Shown: positions 1-8,607, counted from the first letter of the stretch. The stretch: DNA of 64,000 bases from Agarilytica sp033852165 (GCA_033852165.1 JAWSUZ010000028.1:16306-80305); one strand, 5' to 3'. The notes: generated by a model from the sequence alone, not told the origin. Made by a program: numbers and translations.

Positions 1-234
1 GATGGGACGAGTTTAACGGTTAATCAAGTCAATGGTGACGAGTTCGATCTCAACATCGTGCCGCATACATTGGCGAATACAATCATGGGTAGCTATAAAA
101 GTGGCACCCAAGTGAATTTGGAAGTGGATGTAATTGCGCGTTATTTGGAGCGCTTGCTGATGGGTGAGCAAGCGGCCGTAAAAAACGCGACAATTTCAGA
201 AGCTTTTTTAGCTGAGCATGGCTTTTTAAAATAG
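1..234 (+). CDS. ribE: riboflavin synthase alpha chain, C-terminal part
   Basis: The window opens inside this gene, in frame 1; 77 residues remain before the TAG. Riboflavin synthase dismutates two 6,7-dimethyl-8-ribityllumazine molecules into riboflavin in the cytoplasm. The visible part is the end of the second lumazine-binding barrel (start DGTSLTVNQV, then HTLANTIMGSY) and the C-terminal trimerisation helix (IARYLERLL). It lies 32 bp upstream of ribBA on the same strand, so the two are probably co-transcribed. The 5' end and any FMN riboswitch are outside the window. Confidence 0.93.
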   Translation, partial: DGTSLTVNQVNGDEFDLNIVPHTLANTIMGSYKSGTQVNLEVDVIARYLERLLMGEQAAVKNATISEAFLAEHGFLK

Positions 235-266
235 CGCGCGAAGTTAATTTAATAGACTGAGGATAT

Positions 267-1382
267 ATGGAACTCAATAGTGTAGAAGAAATAATTGATG
301 ACATTCGCCAAGGGCGAATGGTTATCTTAATGGATGACGAAGATCGCGAAAATGAAGGCGACCTCGTCATTGCTGCACAGCAAGTGCGTGCTGAAGATAT
401 TAATTTTATGGCGACACACGGGAGGGGCTTAATTTGTTTAACCTTGTCTGAAGAGCGTTGTACGCAGCTAGATTTACCCTTGATGGTCAAAGACAATCAT
501 GCGGCACATTCAACTAACTTCACAGTTTCCATCGAAGCTGCTGAAGGTGTAACGACCGGTATCTCTGCGGCTGATAGAGCCCGCACCGTTCGTGCGGCCG
601 TGTCGCCGAATGCAAAACCTCAAGACGTGGTTCAGCCTGGCCATATTTTCCCTTTGATGGCTGAGCAGGGCGGAGTTCTAACCCGTGCTGGGCACACCGA
701 GGCGGGTTGCGATTTGGCACGTCTAGCGGGTTACGACCCCTCATCCGTGATTGTTGAAATCATGAATGAAGACGGCACCATGGCACGTCGGCCTGAGCTA
801 GAAGAGTTTGCAAAAACTCACGACATTAAAATCGGCACCATCGCGGACCTTATTCATTATCGAATGATGAATGAGAAAACGGTTGTGTGCATCAATGAGC
901 GTCGAGTCGACACGCAATTTGGTGAGTTTACTTTACGCACATACGAAAACACCGCACACAAAGAATTACACTTCGCGTTAGTGAAGGGCAATGTGAAAGC
1001 AGAAGAATCAGTCATGGTACGGGTGCATGTAGCCAGTACCGCGCGAGACGTATTATCAATACAACGTTCCGGTGATGACGTTCCAGCCTCATGGAATTTC
1101 CAGCGTGCGATGAAGTGCGTTGCAGACGAAGGTTGTGGTGTTTTGGTTCTTATCTGCCACAACGAAACCACGCAAGAGATCGAAGAAAGCATCGATTGGA
1201 TGTTGTCGGGTAAGCAAACGCGACCCAAGCAATACATCTCCTATAAGCAAATCGGTGCAGGCGCACAGATATTGCGAGATCTCGGAGTAGAAAAAATGCG
1301 CTTATTGAGCGCGCCATTCAAATTCAGTGGTATTTCGGGCTTTGATTTAGAAGTCACCGAATATATTAATCTAAGCGAATAA
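267..1382 (+). CDS. ribBA: RibBA-type protein: DHBP synthase with a degenerate GTP cyclohydrolase II-like half
   Basis: 371 residues. The first ~200 residues are 3,4-dihydroxy-2-butanone-4-phosphate synthase, with the acidic loop DDEDRENEGDLV near residue 23 and RAGHTEAGCDLARLAG near residue 141. The rest aligns with GTP cyclohydrolase II, but the zinc-binding C-x10-C-x-C stretch is gone: MVRVHVASTARDVL replaces the usual HSECLTGD...CDCG, and the RQEGRGIGL loop is missing. The second half is therefore probably catalytically dead, as known for hybrid RibBX proteins. A complete RibA is encoded at 4756. ribH follows after 17 bp. Confidence 0.92.
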   Translation: MELNSVEEIIDDIRQGRMVILMDDEDRENEGDLVIAAQQVRAEDINFMATHGRGLICLTLSEERCTQLDLPLMVKDNHAAHSTNFTVSIEAAEGVTTGISAADRARTVRAAVSPNAKPQDVVQPGHIFPLMAEQGGVLTRAGHTEAGCDLARLAGYDPSSVIVEIMNEDGTMARRPELEEFAKTHDIKIGTIADLIHYRMMNEKTVVCINERRVDTQFGEFTLRTYENTAHKELHFALVKGNVKAEESVMVRVHVASTARDVLSIQRSGDDVPASWNFQRAMKCVADEGCGVLVLICHNETTQEIEESIDWMLSGKQTRPKQYISYKQIGAGAQILRDLGVEKMRLLSAPFKFSGISGFDLEVTEYINLSE

Positions 1383-1399
1383 CCAAGGGTGAATGCAGC

Positions 1400-1867
1400 A
1401 TGACAATCAACGTGATTGAAGGTGATTTTAAGCAAGTAAGTGGCAAGTACGCATTGTTGGTTAGCCGTTGGAACAGCTTCGTTGTTGAACACTTAAAAGA
1501 AGGTGCAATCGATACCCTTCGCCGCCAAGGTGTAACCGATGACAATATTGAAGTGATCTACGCTCCAGGTGCTTTTGAATTCCCGCTTGCTGCACAAAAA
1601 ATTGCAGAGACTAAAAAATACGATGCCATCATTGCCTTAGGTGCGGTTATTCGTGGTGGAACGCCTCACTTTGAATACGTTGCTGGCGAATGTACAAAAG
1701 GTTTGGCTCAGGTTTCACTTAATAGCGGTATTCCGGTTACCTTTGGTGTGTTAACTGTCGATAGCATCGAGCAAGCGATTGAACGCTCGGGCACGAAGGC
1801 TGGCAACAAAGGTGCAGAAGCTGCGACTACCGCTCTCGAAATGGTTTCCTTGATCAGTAAACTATAA
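1400..1867 (+). CDS. ribH: 6,7-dimethyl-8-ribityllumazine synthase
   Basis: 155 residues, the normal length for this cytoplasmic enzyme, which condenses 5-amino-6-ribitylaminouracil with 3,4-dihydroxy-2-butanone-4-phosphate. Family signatures seen: SRWNSFVVEHL near the N-terminus, YAPGAFEFPLAAQ, the conserved GAVIRGGTPHFEYVAGE with the catalytic His, and FGVLTVDSIEQAIERSG. It sits directly behind ribBA in a riboflavin operon. A strong stem-loop separates it from nusB. Confidence 0.97.
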   Translation: MTINVIEGDFKQVSGKYALLVSRWNSFVVEHLKEGAIDTLRRQGVTDDNIEVIYAPGAFEFPLAAQKIAETKKYDAIIALGAVIRGGTPHFEYVAGECTKGLAQVSLNSGIPVTFGVLTVDSIEQAIERSGTKAGNKGAEAATTALEMVSLISKL

Positions 1868-1908
1868 GGCATTATTTTTGGCGGCTTTCATGCAGCCTAG
1901 TAAATACA

Positions 1909-1950
1909 GTTTAAGACCTTCGTTTTGACGTTTGGCGTAAGGTCTTAAAC
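1909..1950 (+). terminator. long stem-loop between ribH and nusB
   Basis: Perfect 12-bp inverted repeat (GTTTAAGACCTT at 1909-1920 with AAGGTCTTAAAC at 1939-1950) around an 18-nt loop. No T-run follows, so it is not a textbook intrinsic terminator. It could be an attenuator or RNA-processing hairpin that sets nusB expression apart from the rib genes. Confidence 0.5.
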
Positions 1951-2002
1951 CCCTAAAATGTGTCGTTCACTAGAACGATAAATGAAAGAATAAAAGTTAG
2001 AT

Positions 2003-2452
2003 ATGAAAATTTCCCCAGCGGCTCGCAGCCGTGCTCGTCACTATGCTATGCAATCCCTCTATCAATGGGAAATGACGGGCAATAATCTTTCTACCATTGA
2101 AGCTGAATATCGCAGCGACAATGATATGACGAAAGTCGACGTGGAATATTTTCACGAGCTATTTCATGGGGCCGCGGCAATTAAGTCCACCCTTGATGAA
2201 ACTTACGAACCTTTTTTGAAAGACATGAAGGTCAAAAGTTTAGATCCGATCACCAAAGCCATCATGCGAATGGCCAGCTACGAATTTAAGTCACGTATTG
2301 ATGTTCCTTATAAAGTCGTGATTAACGAAGCCGTAAAATTAGCCAAAAAATTCGGCGCTCAAGACAGCCACAAGTTTATTAACGGTGTTCTCGATAAGCT
2401 TGCTGGCGTTTTACGTGAAGAAGAAGTTAAGGCGAATAAAAAATCATCGTAA
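2003..2452 (+). CDS. nusB: transcription antitermination factor NusB
   Basis: 149 residues, all-helical. NusB binds boxA RNA together with S10 (NusE) in antitermination complexes on rRNA operons. Family features: basic N-terminus SPAARSRARHYAMQSLYQWE, central LDPITKAIMRMASYEF, and the C-terminal VVINEAVKLAKKFG...FINGVLDKLA block. The order ribH-nusB-thiL-pgpA is a classic gammaproteobacterial arrangement. thiL starts 15 bp downstream. Confidence 0.96.
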   Translation: MKISPAARSRARHYAMQSLYQWEMTGNNLSTIEAEYRSDNDMTKVDVEYFHELFHGAAAIKSTLDETYEPFLKDMKVKSLDPITKAIMRMASYEFKSRIDVPYKVVINEAVKLAKKFGAQDSHKFINGVLDKLAGVLREEEVKANKKSS

Positions 2453-2467
2453 ACCAGCGACCCACGT

Positions 2468-3418
2468 ATGGATGAATTCGACCTTATCGCGCGTTTTTTT
2501 AAGCGTGATAAAACCTATGCACACGTTCCCATCAATATTGGTGATGATTGCACCGTGGTCGATTTGCCTGCGGGCTCTGAATTAGCGTTTTCTGTCGATA
2601 CTCTATTACCTGACGTACACTTTTTTGCTCAAGATGATCCCGCGTTAATTGCTGCGCGATCGCTGCGTGTGTCTCTTAGTGACCTCGCTGCGATGGGTGC
2701 AGAGCCTCTATGTTTCACACTGGCCCTGTCTCTTCCTCATGCAGACGAGCAGTGGCTAGAAAGCTTTAGCCAAGGTTTACATCAAACTGCCGACCAACTT
2801 TCATGTCCCTTAGTGGGGGGCGATACCGTACGTGGCCCATTGGCAATCTCTATTCACGTGCAGGGCCACATTCCCCGAGGTAAAGCGATTCGGCGCAGTG
2901 GTGCTCAAGTCGGTGATGTCATTTGTGTATCGGGTCCAATGGGCGATGGCGCAGCAGCGTTGCAGAGCCTAAAGGGTGAACTGAGCTTATCTCAGGGTGC
3001 TAGTGAATATTTTCACGCACGTTTTCATCGGCCTGAGCCGCAATTGTCTGTCGGCGTGGCTTTACGTGACCTGGCAAACTCAGCCATCGATGTGTCTGAC
3101 GGATTAGTGGCTGACTTGGGCCATATCTGTAAAGCCAGCTCAGTAGCCGCAGAGTTAGACCTTGAATCAATCCCGCTTGCTCACTTTATGCAGTCCGAAG
3201 TCGAAAGATCACAGGCACTGAAATGGGCCTTAAATGGCGGTGATGACTACCACCTATGCTTCACCCTTCCAGAAAATAAGATGCAGGACTTTGAAGCATT
3301 AAACGCCGCCACGTCAGGCAAGCTTGCTATCATTGGCCGCATAGTTGAAGGCGAAGGTGTTCGTTCAATGCCAGGGCAAGAAGCGATAAGCGCGCTAGGC
3401 TACAGCCACTTTGGGTGA
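2468..3418 (+). CDS. thiL: thiamine-monophosphate kinase
   Basis: 316 residues, of the PurM/HypE ATP-binding fold. ThiL phosphorylates thiamine phosphate to thiamine diphosphate. Visible motifs: N-terminal DEFDLIARFF, the metal/ATP loop GDDCTV, FSVDTLLPDVHF, RSLRVSLSDLAAMGAEP, GGDTVRGPLAISIHVQG, and the C-terminal NSAIDVSDGLVADLGHIC with ALNGGDDYHLCFT. It lies between nusB and pgpA, 15 bp after nusB, probably in one transcript. Confidence 0.96.
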   Translation: MDEFDLIARFFKRDKTYAHVPINIGDDCTVVDLPAGSELAFSVDTLLPDVHFFAQDDPALIAARSLRVSLSDLAAMGAEPLCFTLALSLPHADEQWLESFSQGLHQTADQLSCPLVGGDTVRGPLAISIHVQGHIPRGKAIRRSGAQVGDVICVSGPMGDGAAALQSLKGELSLSQGASEYFHARFHRPEPQLSVGVALRDLANSAIDVSDGLVADLGHICKASSVAAELDLESIPLAHFMQSEVERSQALKWALNGGDDYHLCFTLPENKMQDFEALNAATSGKLAIIGRIVEGEGVRSMPGQEAISALGYSHFG

Positions 3419-3473
3419 GTCGCCACATCCGCTTTAGGCATAGAGCCTCAGCCATTTTACATAAGCAGAAAAT

Positions 3474-3968
3474 ATGAAACGTCCTCAACCTGTTGATGCA
3501 AAACTAATATTCCAATCTCCCAAACTGTTTTTGGCCTTTGGATTTGGTTCCGGTTTATCTCCCATCATACCGGGCACCATGGGAACCTTAGCGGCCGTTC
3601 CCCTGTACCTTCTATTGGTTCAAACCGCGCAGATCTCCTGGCTGATTTATGCCGGTTTAGTTCTTCTGGCGACTATTTGGGGAAATTATTTGTGCGGTTA
3701 CGCCTCCAAAAAACTCGGCGTGCATGACCATTCAGGTATCGTCTGGGACGAGTTTGTGGGATTGTGGATCACCATGTTCCTCGTTCCGTTGACCTGGCAA
3801 AACCTGTTGATCGGCTTTGTCCTGTTTCGTTTTTTCGATATGGTAAAGCCTTGGCCGATTTCGTGGGTTGATAAGCATGCCAAGGGCGGATTTGGCATAA
3901 TGATCGATGACGTCATTGCGGGAGCGGTGGCATGGCTTTGCTTGCAGGCGTGGTTGGCGTACTTTTAA
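3474..3968 (+). CDS. pgpA: phosphatidylglycerophosphatase A
   Basis: 164 residues; inner-membrane enzyme that dephosphorylates phosphatidylglycerophosphate to phosphatidylglycerol. Features: FGFGSGLSPIIPGTMGT near residue 22, three hydrophobic segments (about 40-60, 65-80, 100-120), the acidic HDHSGIVWDEFVGLW motif and FRFFDMVKPWPI, then a C-terminal DDVIAGAVAWL. Length is as usual for the family. It follows thiL by 55 bp. Confidence 0.95.
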   Translation: MKRPQPVDAKLIFQSPKLFLAFGFGSGLSPIIPGTMGTLAAVPLYLLLVQTAQISWLIYAGLVLLATIWGNYLCGYASKKLGVHDHSGIVWDEFVGLWITMFLVPLTWQNLLIGFVLFRFFDMVKPWPISWVDKHAKGGFGIMIDDVIAGAVAWLCLQAWLAYF

Positions 3969-4022
3969 CTGGCAACCTGAGAGCTTTTGATTGAAGGTGT
4001 AGTAGAACATTCGGAGAGGTAG

Positions 4023-4700
4023 ATGGTGAGCTTGGCGATGAGAGTACAGAAGGCACAGAGAGCACTGAGAAAACTTTTTTTACTGTGCATGCTGTTTTCG
4101 CCAGTGGCTATCGCTGAGCTGGATATCGTCGTGGGCGGACTGCTTAAAAACATGGTCGTTCTCCAAGTGGACGGCGTACAACGCATTATTAAAGTGGGCA
4201 AAACGTCGCCAGAAGGCATCACACTGATTAGTGCGAATACTAAAAAAGCCGTTGTCGAAATTGACGGCAAACGGCAAACATTGGTTTTATCGAAAAGAAT
4301 TGGCGGTGTAAGATACGCTGAACCCGAAAAAGAAATTGTCCGCGTAGCACGCGGTGTAGGCGGGCACTATTTTACCCCAGGCAGAATTAACGGGAAGGCG
4401 GTTAATTTTTTAGTCGATACCGGGGCTACAAGTGTCGCGATGAGTTCGCTCATGGCTAAAAAGCTTCGTATTGATTACCGGTCTGGCACCCCAGTACGGA
4501 TGCAAACAGCAAGTGGGATAAGCCAAGGCTACCGTTTGATTTTAGCCAGCGTATCGGTGGGCACAGTAACAATTCACAATGTCGAAGCCATAGTGAACCT
4601 AGGGGCTTACCCGACGGATATATTGTTGGGTAATTCGTATTTAGCACGTGTCGAAATGAATATTGATGACGGTGTACTCGTGCTACAAGCAAAGTTTTAA
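4023..4700 (+). CDS. secreted retropepsin-like aspartic protease (clan AA, TIGR02281-like)
   Basis: 225 residues. A signal-like N-terminus (basic stretch, then LFLLCMLFSPVAIAE) precedes a small beta-rich region and a single retropepsin domain. VNFLVDTGATSVAMSS near residue 130 is the catalytic D-T-G-A motif, and AYPTDILLGNSYLARVEM is the usual C-terminal half. Such proteins act as dimers in the periplasm or envelope; the substrate is unknown. The ATG at 4023 follows GGAGAGGTAG; an internal Met at 4038 is a possible alternative. It lies between pgpA and ribA. Confidence 0.8.
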   Translation: MVSLAMRVQKAQRALRKLFLLCMLFSPVAIAELDIVVGGLLKNMVVLQVDGVQRIIKVGKTSPEGITLISANTKKAVVEIDGKRQTLVLSKRIGGVRYAEPEKEIVRVARGVGGHYFTPGRINGKAVNFLVDTGATSVAMSSLMAKKLRIDYRSGTPVRMQTASGISQGYRLILASVSVGTVTIHNVEAIVNLGAYPTDILLGNSYLARVEMNIDDGVLVLQAKF

Positions 4701-4703
4701 CGG

Positions 4704-4735
4704 GTGTTTTTAAACGTGAATACAGTTAAAAACAC
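4704..4735 (+). terminator. stem-loop between the retropepsin gene and ribA
   Basis: Perfect 10-bp inverted repeat: GTGTTTTTAA at 4704-4713 and TTAAAAACAC at 4726-4735, with a 12-nt loop. The A/T-rich stem is directly behind the stop of the upstream gene and 20 bp before ribA. It may be a weak bidirectional terminator. Confidence 0.4.
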
Positions 4736-4755
4736 TGCAAAGAAGAGGAAGTACA

Positions 4756-5352
4756 GTGACGCTTAAGTTCGTCGAAAAGTCCAAGTTACCAACACCCATG
4801 GGCATGTTTGAAATCCATGGTTTTGCTGACGACAGTAGCGACAAAGAGCACATCATTCTTTCAATGGGTAAGTTATCCGGTGATGAGCCCGTGCTGGTGC
4901 GCATTCATTCAGAATGTTTAACCGGTGATGCTTTATTCAGCATGCGCTGTGATTGCGGCGCACAATTGCAGGCAGCCATGCATAAAATTGCTGTTGAAGG
5001 GCGGGGTGCTATTTTCTATTTACGGCAAGAAGGCCGTGGTATTGGCTTGATCAATAAAATTCGAGCCTACAAACTGCAAGATTGTGGAGCGGATACAGTT
5101 GAAGCCAATGAGCAGCTAGGCTTCGGTGCAGATATGCGGGATTACTCCATGCTTAAGCCCATGTTTGATGAAGTTGGCATTAACTGCGTAAAATTGATGA
5201 CTAATAACCCGCGCAAAATTAAGGCGCTAGAAGATCTTGGCATTGCTATCAGTGAGCGCATTCCCCATGAAACCGGCCGTAATCCACATAATGCCGCTTA
5301 TCTGGAAACCAAAAAAGGGAAATTGGGTCATCTTATGAAGGGGGAGGATTAG
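4756..5352 (+). CDS. ribA: GTP cyclohydrolase II
   Basis: 198 residues, standard length. It opens the imidazole ring of GTP in the first committed step of riboflavin synthesis. The zinc-binding motif HSECLTGDALFSMRCDCG and the GTP-binding loop RQEGRGIGLINKIRAYKLQD are intact, followed by DMRDYS, LMTNNPRKI and the C-terminal PHETGRNPHNAAYL. The start is GTG, with an AGAGGAAG ribosome-binding site upstream. This intact copy explains why the cyclohydrolase half of the RibBA protein at 267 can be degenerate. Confidence 0.96.
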   Translation: MTLKFVEKSKLPTPMGMFEIHGFADDSSDKEHIILSMGKLSGDEPVLVRIHSECLTGDALFSMRCDCGAQLQAAMHKIAVEGRGAIFYLRQEGRGIGLINKIRAYKLQDCGADTVEANEQLGFGADMRDYSMLKPMFDEVGINCVKLMTNNPRKIKALEDLGIAISERIPHETGRNPHNAAYLETKKGKLGHLMKGED

Positions 5353-5360
5353 TTTCTGGC

Positions 5361-5421
5361 TACGGGGTACGGGGTACGGGGTACGGGGTACGGGGTACGG
5401 GGTACGGGGTACGGGGTACGG
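5361..5421. repeat. heptanucleotide tandem repeat (GGGGTAC)n
   Basis: Eight perfect copies of GGGGTAC with partial units at both ends, nine bases after the ribA stop. A related heptamer array is at 16918-17000 and decayed forms are at 16851-16883 and 32824-32848. Length is likely to vary by slippage. Confidence 0.95.
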
Positions 5422-5566
5422 AAAAATAGCTGTGTCGAAATGGGGGCAATATTATCCAGTTAAGAGTTTTGATATCGCTTCAGTTTTTCGGAGGTTACGT
5501 GCAAAAAACAATTTACTCCGATCGCCAAATTAATAAACGAACAGGTCTAAACGAGAGCGGGCAGGG

Positions 5567-6817
5567 ATGAAAGTTTTAAATGTGTTGAGTCTGCTTATTT
5601 GTGGATTCTCCGTTGGTTGGGTCGCACATTCCTTTTACCGCTCAGAGGGCGCTGTTCGCGGTCCTGCGGCTGTGTATTCTAGTCCCTCATCTCAATCTAT
5701 TTCACAATCATCCTCACGTCCTAATGAGACGACGCCTAACAACCGTAGAGTCAGCAAATCTCAACAAGAGCTTTCGCTTGTCCAAGCGGCTGAAAGCCCT
5801 AAGCACGCCAAAAGCCCAAGTCTTATTGAATTGCTGAATGCAGGCCAATACCTAGACGCAATCGATTTATTTCAGACTGCACAGTCCGACAATGCAAAAG
5901 TGGCCGTTGAGCTGAGACGAGAATTGTTGGCTTATATGACGGCCTTAATGGCCGCCGACAACGGAGAGGAATTCACGGCGCTGGTGGATGCGTATTTGTC
6001 TTATATTTTTGATGATGTTGACGTTCTTCTGCTGTTAGCCGAATTTAATAAAAAGGCAGATTATTACAGCGAGGCAATTAGTGTTTATCAGTTGGCAAAA
6101 GAATACGCTTATCGTCTGGATGCGAAAAAGAAAGTAAAAGCCGCTTTCTCTCTTTTTCTCGGGGATGTGGATCAAGTCTTAGCAGCCCAGCAAGACTGGT
6201 ATGGTTTAGCCCAAGTCTATGGTCAAGCGGAACTCGTGGGGCTTCTTGCTTCTCGGCAACAACTGCGCTTTGCGGAAGTGTATATATCTGGGGATGAACA
6301 CTACCTTGGCCGACAAGTGATTACCCAGCTTATCGATCAAGGAAAACTCGTGAGTGAAGCGAAAAGCCTGTTGGCTCAACTGAACACTGACGACCAAAAC
6401 GCTCTTACACAAGACTCTGCTTCACAATACGAAACTGCCGTCGCGTTAGAAAAATACGGGAATCAATATCTGGTTAATTTAGTGCTCGATGATCAAACAA
6501 GCGTGCGCTTATTAATGGATACAGGGGCATCGGTTACAACCCTGTCCACCAGTGCTTTTGAACGCATCAGCGCAGAAGTGGATACCGTTGACGTAGCAAC
6601 GCGAATGTTCAACACCGCGAACGGCTTAGCGAAGGGTCGTATCGTCCGCGTTGACAGTGTATCGCTTGGCGAATTTTCATTGCAAGACACCAATATTGCG
6701 ATATTGGATTTTGAAATGAGTGGCGGAATAGACGGCCTGCTCGGAATGAATGTACTCGGCGCTTTCAAATTCCAGATAGAGCCAACCGGGCCGAAATTAT
6801 TATTAACCCCCCGTTAG
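5567..6817 (+). CDS. membrane-anchored retropepsin-like aspartic protease with helical repeat region
   Basis: 416 residues. An N-terminal hydrophobic anchor (VLSLLICGFSVGWVAHSFY) is followed by a Ser/Pro-rich linker (about 30-85). A helical, TPR-like region follows (about 85-275; LIELLNAGQYLDAIDLF, LLLLAEFNKKADYYSEAISVYQLAKEY). The C-terminal retropepsin domain has the catalytic LLMDTGASVTTLS and the closing IDGLLGMNVLGAFKFQIEP. It is the second protease of this clan within 2 kb, but its architecture differs from the gene at 4023. The repeat region may mediate dimerisation or substrate binding in the periplasm; function not recognised. Confidence 0.78.
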   Translation: MKVLNVLSLLICGFSVGWVAHSFYRSEGAVRGPAAVYSSPSSQSISQSSSRPNETTPNNRRVSKSQQELSLVQAAESPKHAKSPSLIELLNAGQYLDAIDLFQTAQSDNAKVAVELRRELLAYMTALMAADNGEEFTALVDAYLSYIFDDVDVLLLLAEFNKKADYYSEAISVYQLAKEYAYRLDAKKKVKAAFSLFLGDVDQVLAAQQDWYGLAQVYGQAELVGLLASRQQLRFAEVYISGDEHYLGRQVITQLIDQGKLVSEAKSLLAQLNTDDQNALTQDSASQYETAVALEKYGNQYLVNLVLDDQTSVRLLMDTGASVTTLSTSAFERISAEVDTVDVATRMFNTANGLAKGRIVRVDSVSLGEFSLQDTNIAILDFEMSGGIDGLLGMNVLGAFKFQIEPTGPKLLLTPR

Positions 6818-6869
6818 TAACTTTCCAGTCAATGGCTTTACATTGGCATTCATAATATAAAACCTGTAG

Positions 6870-6895
6870 GCCGGAAAAGCGAAGCGCATTCCGGC
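6870..6895. repeat. REP-like palindrome between convergent genes
   Basis: GCCGGAA at 6870-6876 pairs with TTCCGGC at 6889-6895 around a GC-rich loop, preceded by GTAG and followed by ATAG. This resembles the widespread gammaproteobacterial REP form (GTAGGCCGGA..GCGAAGCGC..TCCGGC). It sits between a + gene and a - gene and may serve as a bidirectional terminator. Confidence 0.6.
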
Positions 6896-6927
6896 ATAGA
6901 GACTACGACCCTATTTATGGACGGGAA

Positions 6928-7620
6928 CTAGTTAGCATTATCCAAAAACACCAGCTTTTGCCAAACCTTCTGACACAGCCCCGTACACAAACTCTCGATA
7001 TCACTTGCCGCTGCCACAATCTCGGGTTCCGGTATCTTCTCTGAGTACATCGCCGCTATTTTGCTGATGAGTGAAAACATTTCAGAGCAATAATCCAAAT
7101 AACGTTGCAATTCGAACGCCGTCATCGTGCGTTGGGGAGAGCTTTCCGTTTGTTCAAGGGCATTGTTTATCATCGCAGGGTCTTTAGTCAGTTGATGCAT
7201 ATCGACGACATGGGCGATGGAGCGCAATTGATGAAGAGCGTTAAGGACTATTCGCCGTTTCACCCGTTGTTCAAACGTAATGAGAAAAAAGAGAGCCGCT
7301 CCCACGAGCAAGGCATCATTAATAAGCGCTTCGGTAATCTGAATCAGATCCGTGAGTCTGGGCGTTTTGAACTCCCATGTTGCAATGCTGAGCGTGAACC
7401 CGAGTAAGATGACAAACACGATAAGCGTGGAAATAACCCCGGCACGAATCCAGGGGTTAGGCTTAGATAGGGATGCGACCTGAACCTCTGCCGAAGTAGC
7501 TGTGGTATGAAGTTCCTCGCACACCCGGTAAATTCCCGCCTCGGGGAAGCGCTCTTTGACCCGCTCCTGTAGAATGGCTATTGTGCTTATTACTTTCTGA
7601 AATTTTAGTTCGTTATACAT
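6928..7620 (-). CDS. hypothetical two-TM inner-membrane protein
   Basis: 230 residues, family not recognised. A ~75-residue N-terminal cytoplasmic stretch (LKFQKVISTIAILQERVKER) is followed by two membrane segments (about 82-104, VISTLIVFVILLGFTLSIA, and 115-140, EALINDALLVGAALFFLITF). A basic turn (EQRVKRRIV) and a ~90-residue helical C-terminus ending in EKIPEPEIVAAASDIESLCTGLCQKVWQKL follow. It is monocistronic, convergent with the protease at 5567 and divergent from the YebC gene. Confidence 0.7.
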   Translation of the reverse strand: MYNELKFQKVISTIAILQERVKERFPEAGIYRVCEELHTTATSAEVQVASLSKPNPWIRAGVISTLIVFVILLGFTLSIATWEFKTPRLTDLIQITEALINDALLVGAALFFLITFEQRVKRRIVLNALHQLRSIAHVVDMHQLTKDPAMINNALEQTESSPQRTMTAFELQRYLDYCSEMFSLISKIAAMYSEKIPEPEIVAAASDIESLCTGLCQKVWQKLVFLDNAN

Positions 7621-7829
7621 ACAGGTATAATGCCCTCAGCGTCCAATTTTGCTTATGTTGAAGATTTTCAGTATATCGTATTCATATGGGCCGCATAATT
7701 TTCTAAAATAGACATATTTGAACCCGTTTCTACAATTTTACATTGAGGCTTTACGTTACGACTTTATGCTACGACATAGAGCGGTCAGTTAATGTAAACC
7801 CTATAAAGAGACTTAAAGAGACCTATAAG

Positions 7830-8546
7830 ATGGGCAGAGCCTACCAAAACCGTAAAGAGTCCATGGCGAAAACCTCGGACCAAAACTCCAAGGTGTACAG
7901 TAAATACAGCCGCGAGATATATGTGTGTGCCAAGTCAGGCGGTACTGACCCCACAGCGAACCTAACACTGCGAAGTCTTCTTGATCGTGCAAAAAAAGAT
8001 CAAGTGCCAAGCCATGTGATTCAAAAAGCCTTGGATAAAGCCAGTGGTGCCGGTGGTGAAGACTTCGCTACAGCACGTTATGAAGGCTATGGTCCGGGTA
8101 ACTGCATGGTGATCGTCGACTGCCTTACCGATAACCCTAATCGTACTTTCGGTGATGTTCGCATCTGTTTTAATAAAACAAAGAGCAAAATTGGTAGCCA
8201 AGGCACCGTGATGCATATGTTTGATCACAGCGCGATCTTCGTATTTCCGGGAGATGATGAAGAGGCCGTGCTCGAAGCGCTGATGACGGCAGACGTTGAC
8301 GTGACAGATATCGAATGTGCTGACGGTAAAATTACCGTTTTTACACCGAATACCGATTACGGAAAGACCAAGGCGACCTTGCTCGAAACTCTAGGTGAAA
8401 TAGAGTTCGAGGTCGATGAAATCCAATTCATCCCTCAAAACACCTCGCCCATCAGCGGTGATGATATCGAGATGTTTGAAAAATTAGTGGATATGTTGAC
8501 GGATTTGGAAGACGTGCAAAATGTCTTTCACAGTGCTGAATACTAA
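7830..8546 (+). CDS. YebC/PmpR-family protein (YeeN-like)
   Basis: 238 residues from ATG 7830. The frame is open from 7743, but the conserved family start MGRAYQNRKESMAKT begins at 7830, so the shorter form is chosen. The three-domain YebC fold is recognisable: basic N-terminus with KVYSKYSREIYVCAKSGG, NLTLRSLLDRAKKDQVPSHVIQKALDKA, then YEGYGPGNCMVIVDCLTDNPNRT and GSQGTVMHMFDHSAIFVFP. The family binds nucleic acid or ribosomes (transcription control, or relief of polyproline stalling). The AxKxxG pattern resembles the shorter YeeN paralogue more than housekeeping YebC. It is convergent with the broken degV gene. Confidence 0.9.
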   Translation: MGRAYQNRKESMAKTSDQNSKVYSKYSREIYVCAKSGGTDPTANLTLRSLLDRAKKDQVPSHVIQKALDKASGAGGEDFATARYEGYGPGNCMVIVDCLTDNPNRTFGDVRICFNKTKSKIGSQGTVMHMFDHSAIFVFPGDDEEAVLEALMTADVDVTDIECADGKITVFTPNTDYGKTKATLLETLGEIEFEVDEIQFIPQNTSPISGDDIEMFEKLVDMLTDLEDVQNVFHSAEY

Positions 8547-8583
8547 GCACCGCTTTACAAACCCCAAAGATATAGACGATGCT

Positions 8584-8607
8584 GCGCCTTCATTATTCAT
8601 GAGGCGC
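8584..8607. terminator. stem-loop between yebC-like gene and degV remnant
   Basis: GCGCCT (8584-8589) pairs with AGGCGC (8602-8607), with GCT/AGC extending the outer stem. No clear T-run. Located between convergent genes, so a shared terminator is plausible. Confidence 0.4.

Noticed and set aside
235..266. FMN riboswitch before ribBA
   Set aside because: The gap to the upstream riboflavin synthase gene is only 32 bp, too short for an RFN element. Any riboswitch would be outside the window.
267..1382. RibBA as a working GTP cyclohydrolase II
   Set aside because: Zinc Cys residues and the GTP loop are missing, and an intact ribA is present at 4756.
5361..5421. CRISPR-like repetition
   Set aside because: The 7-bp units are contiguous with no spacers; same for 16918-17000. 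These are simple tandem repeats.
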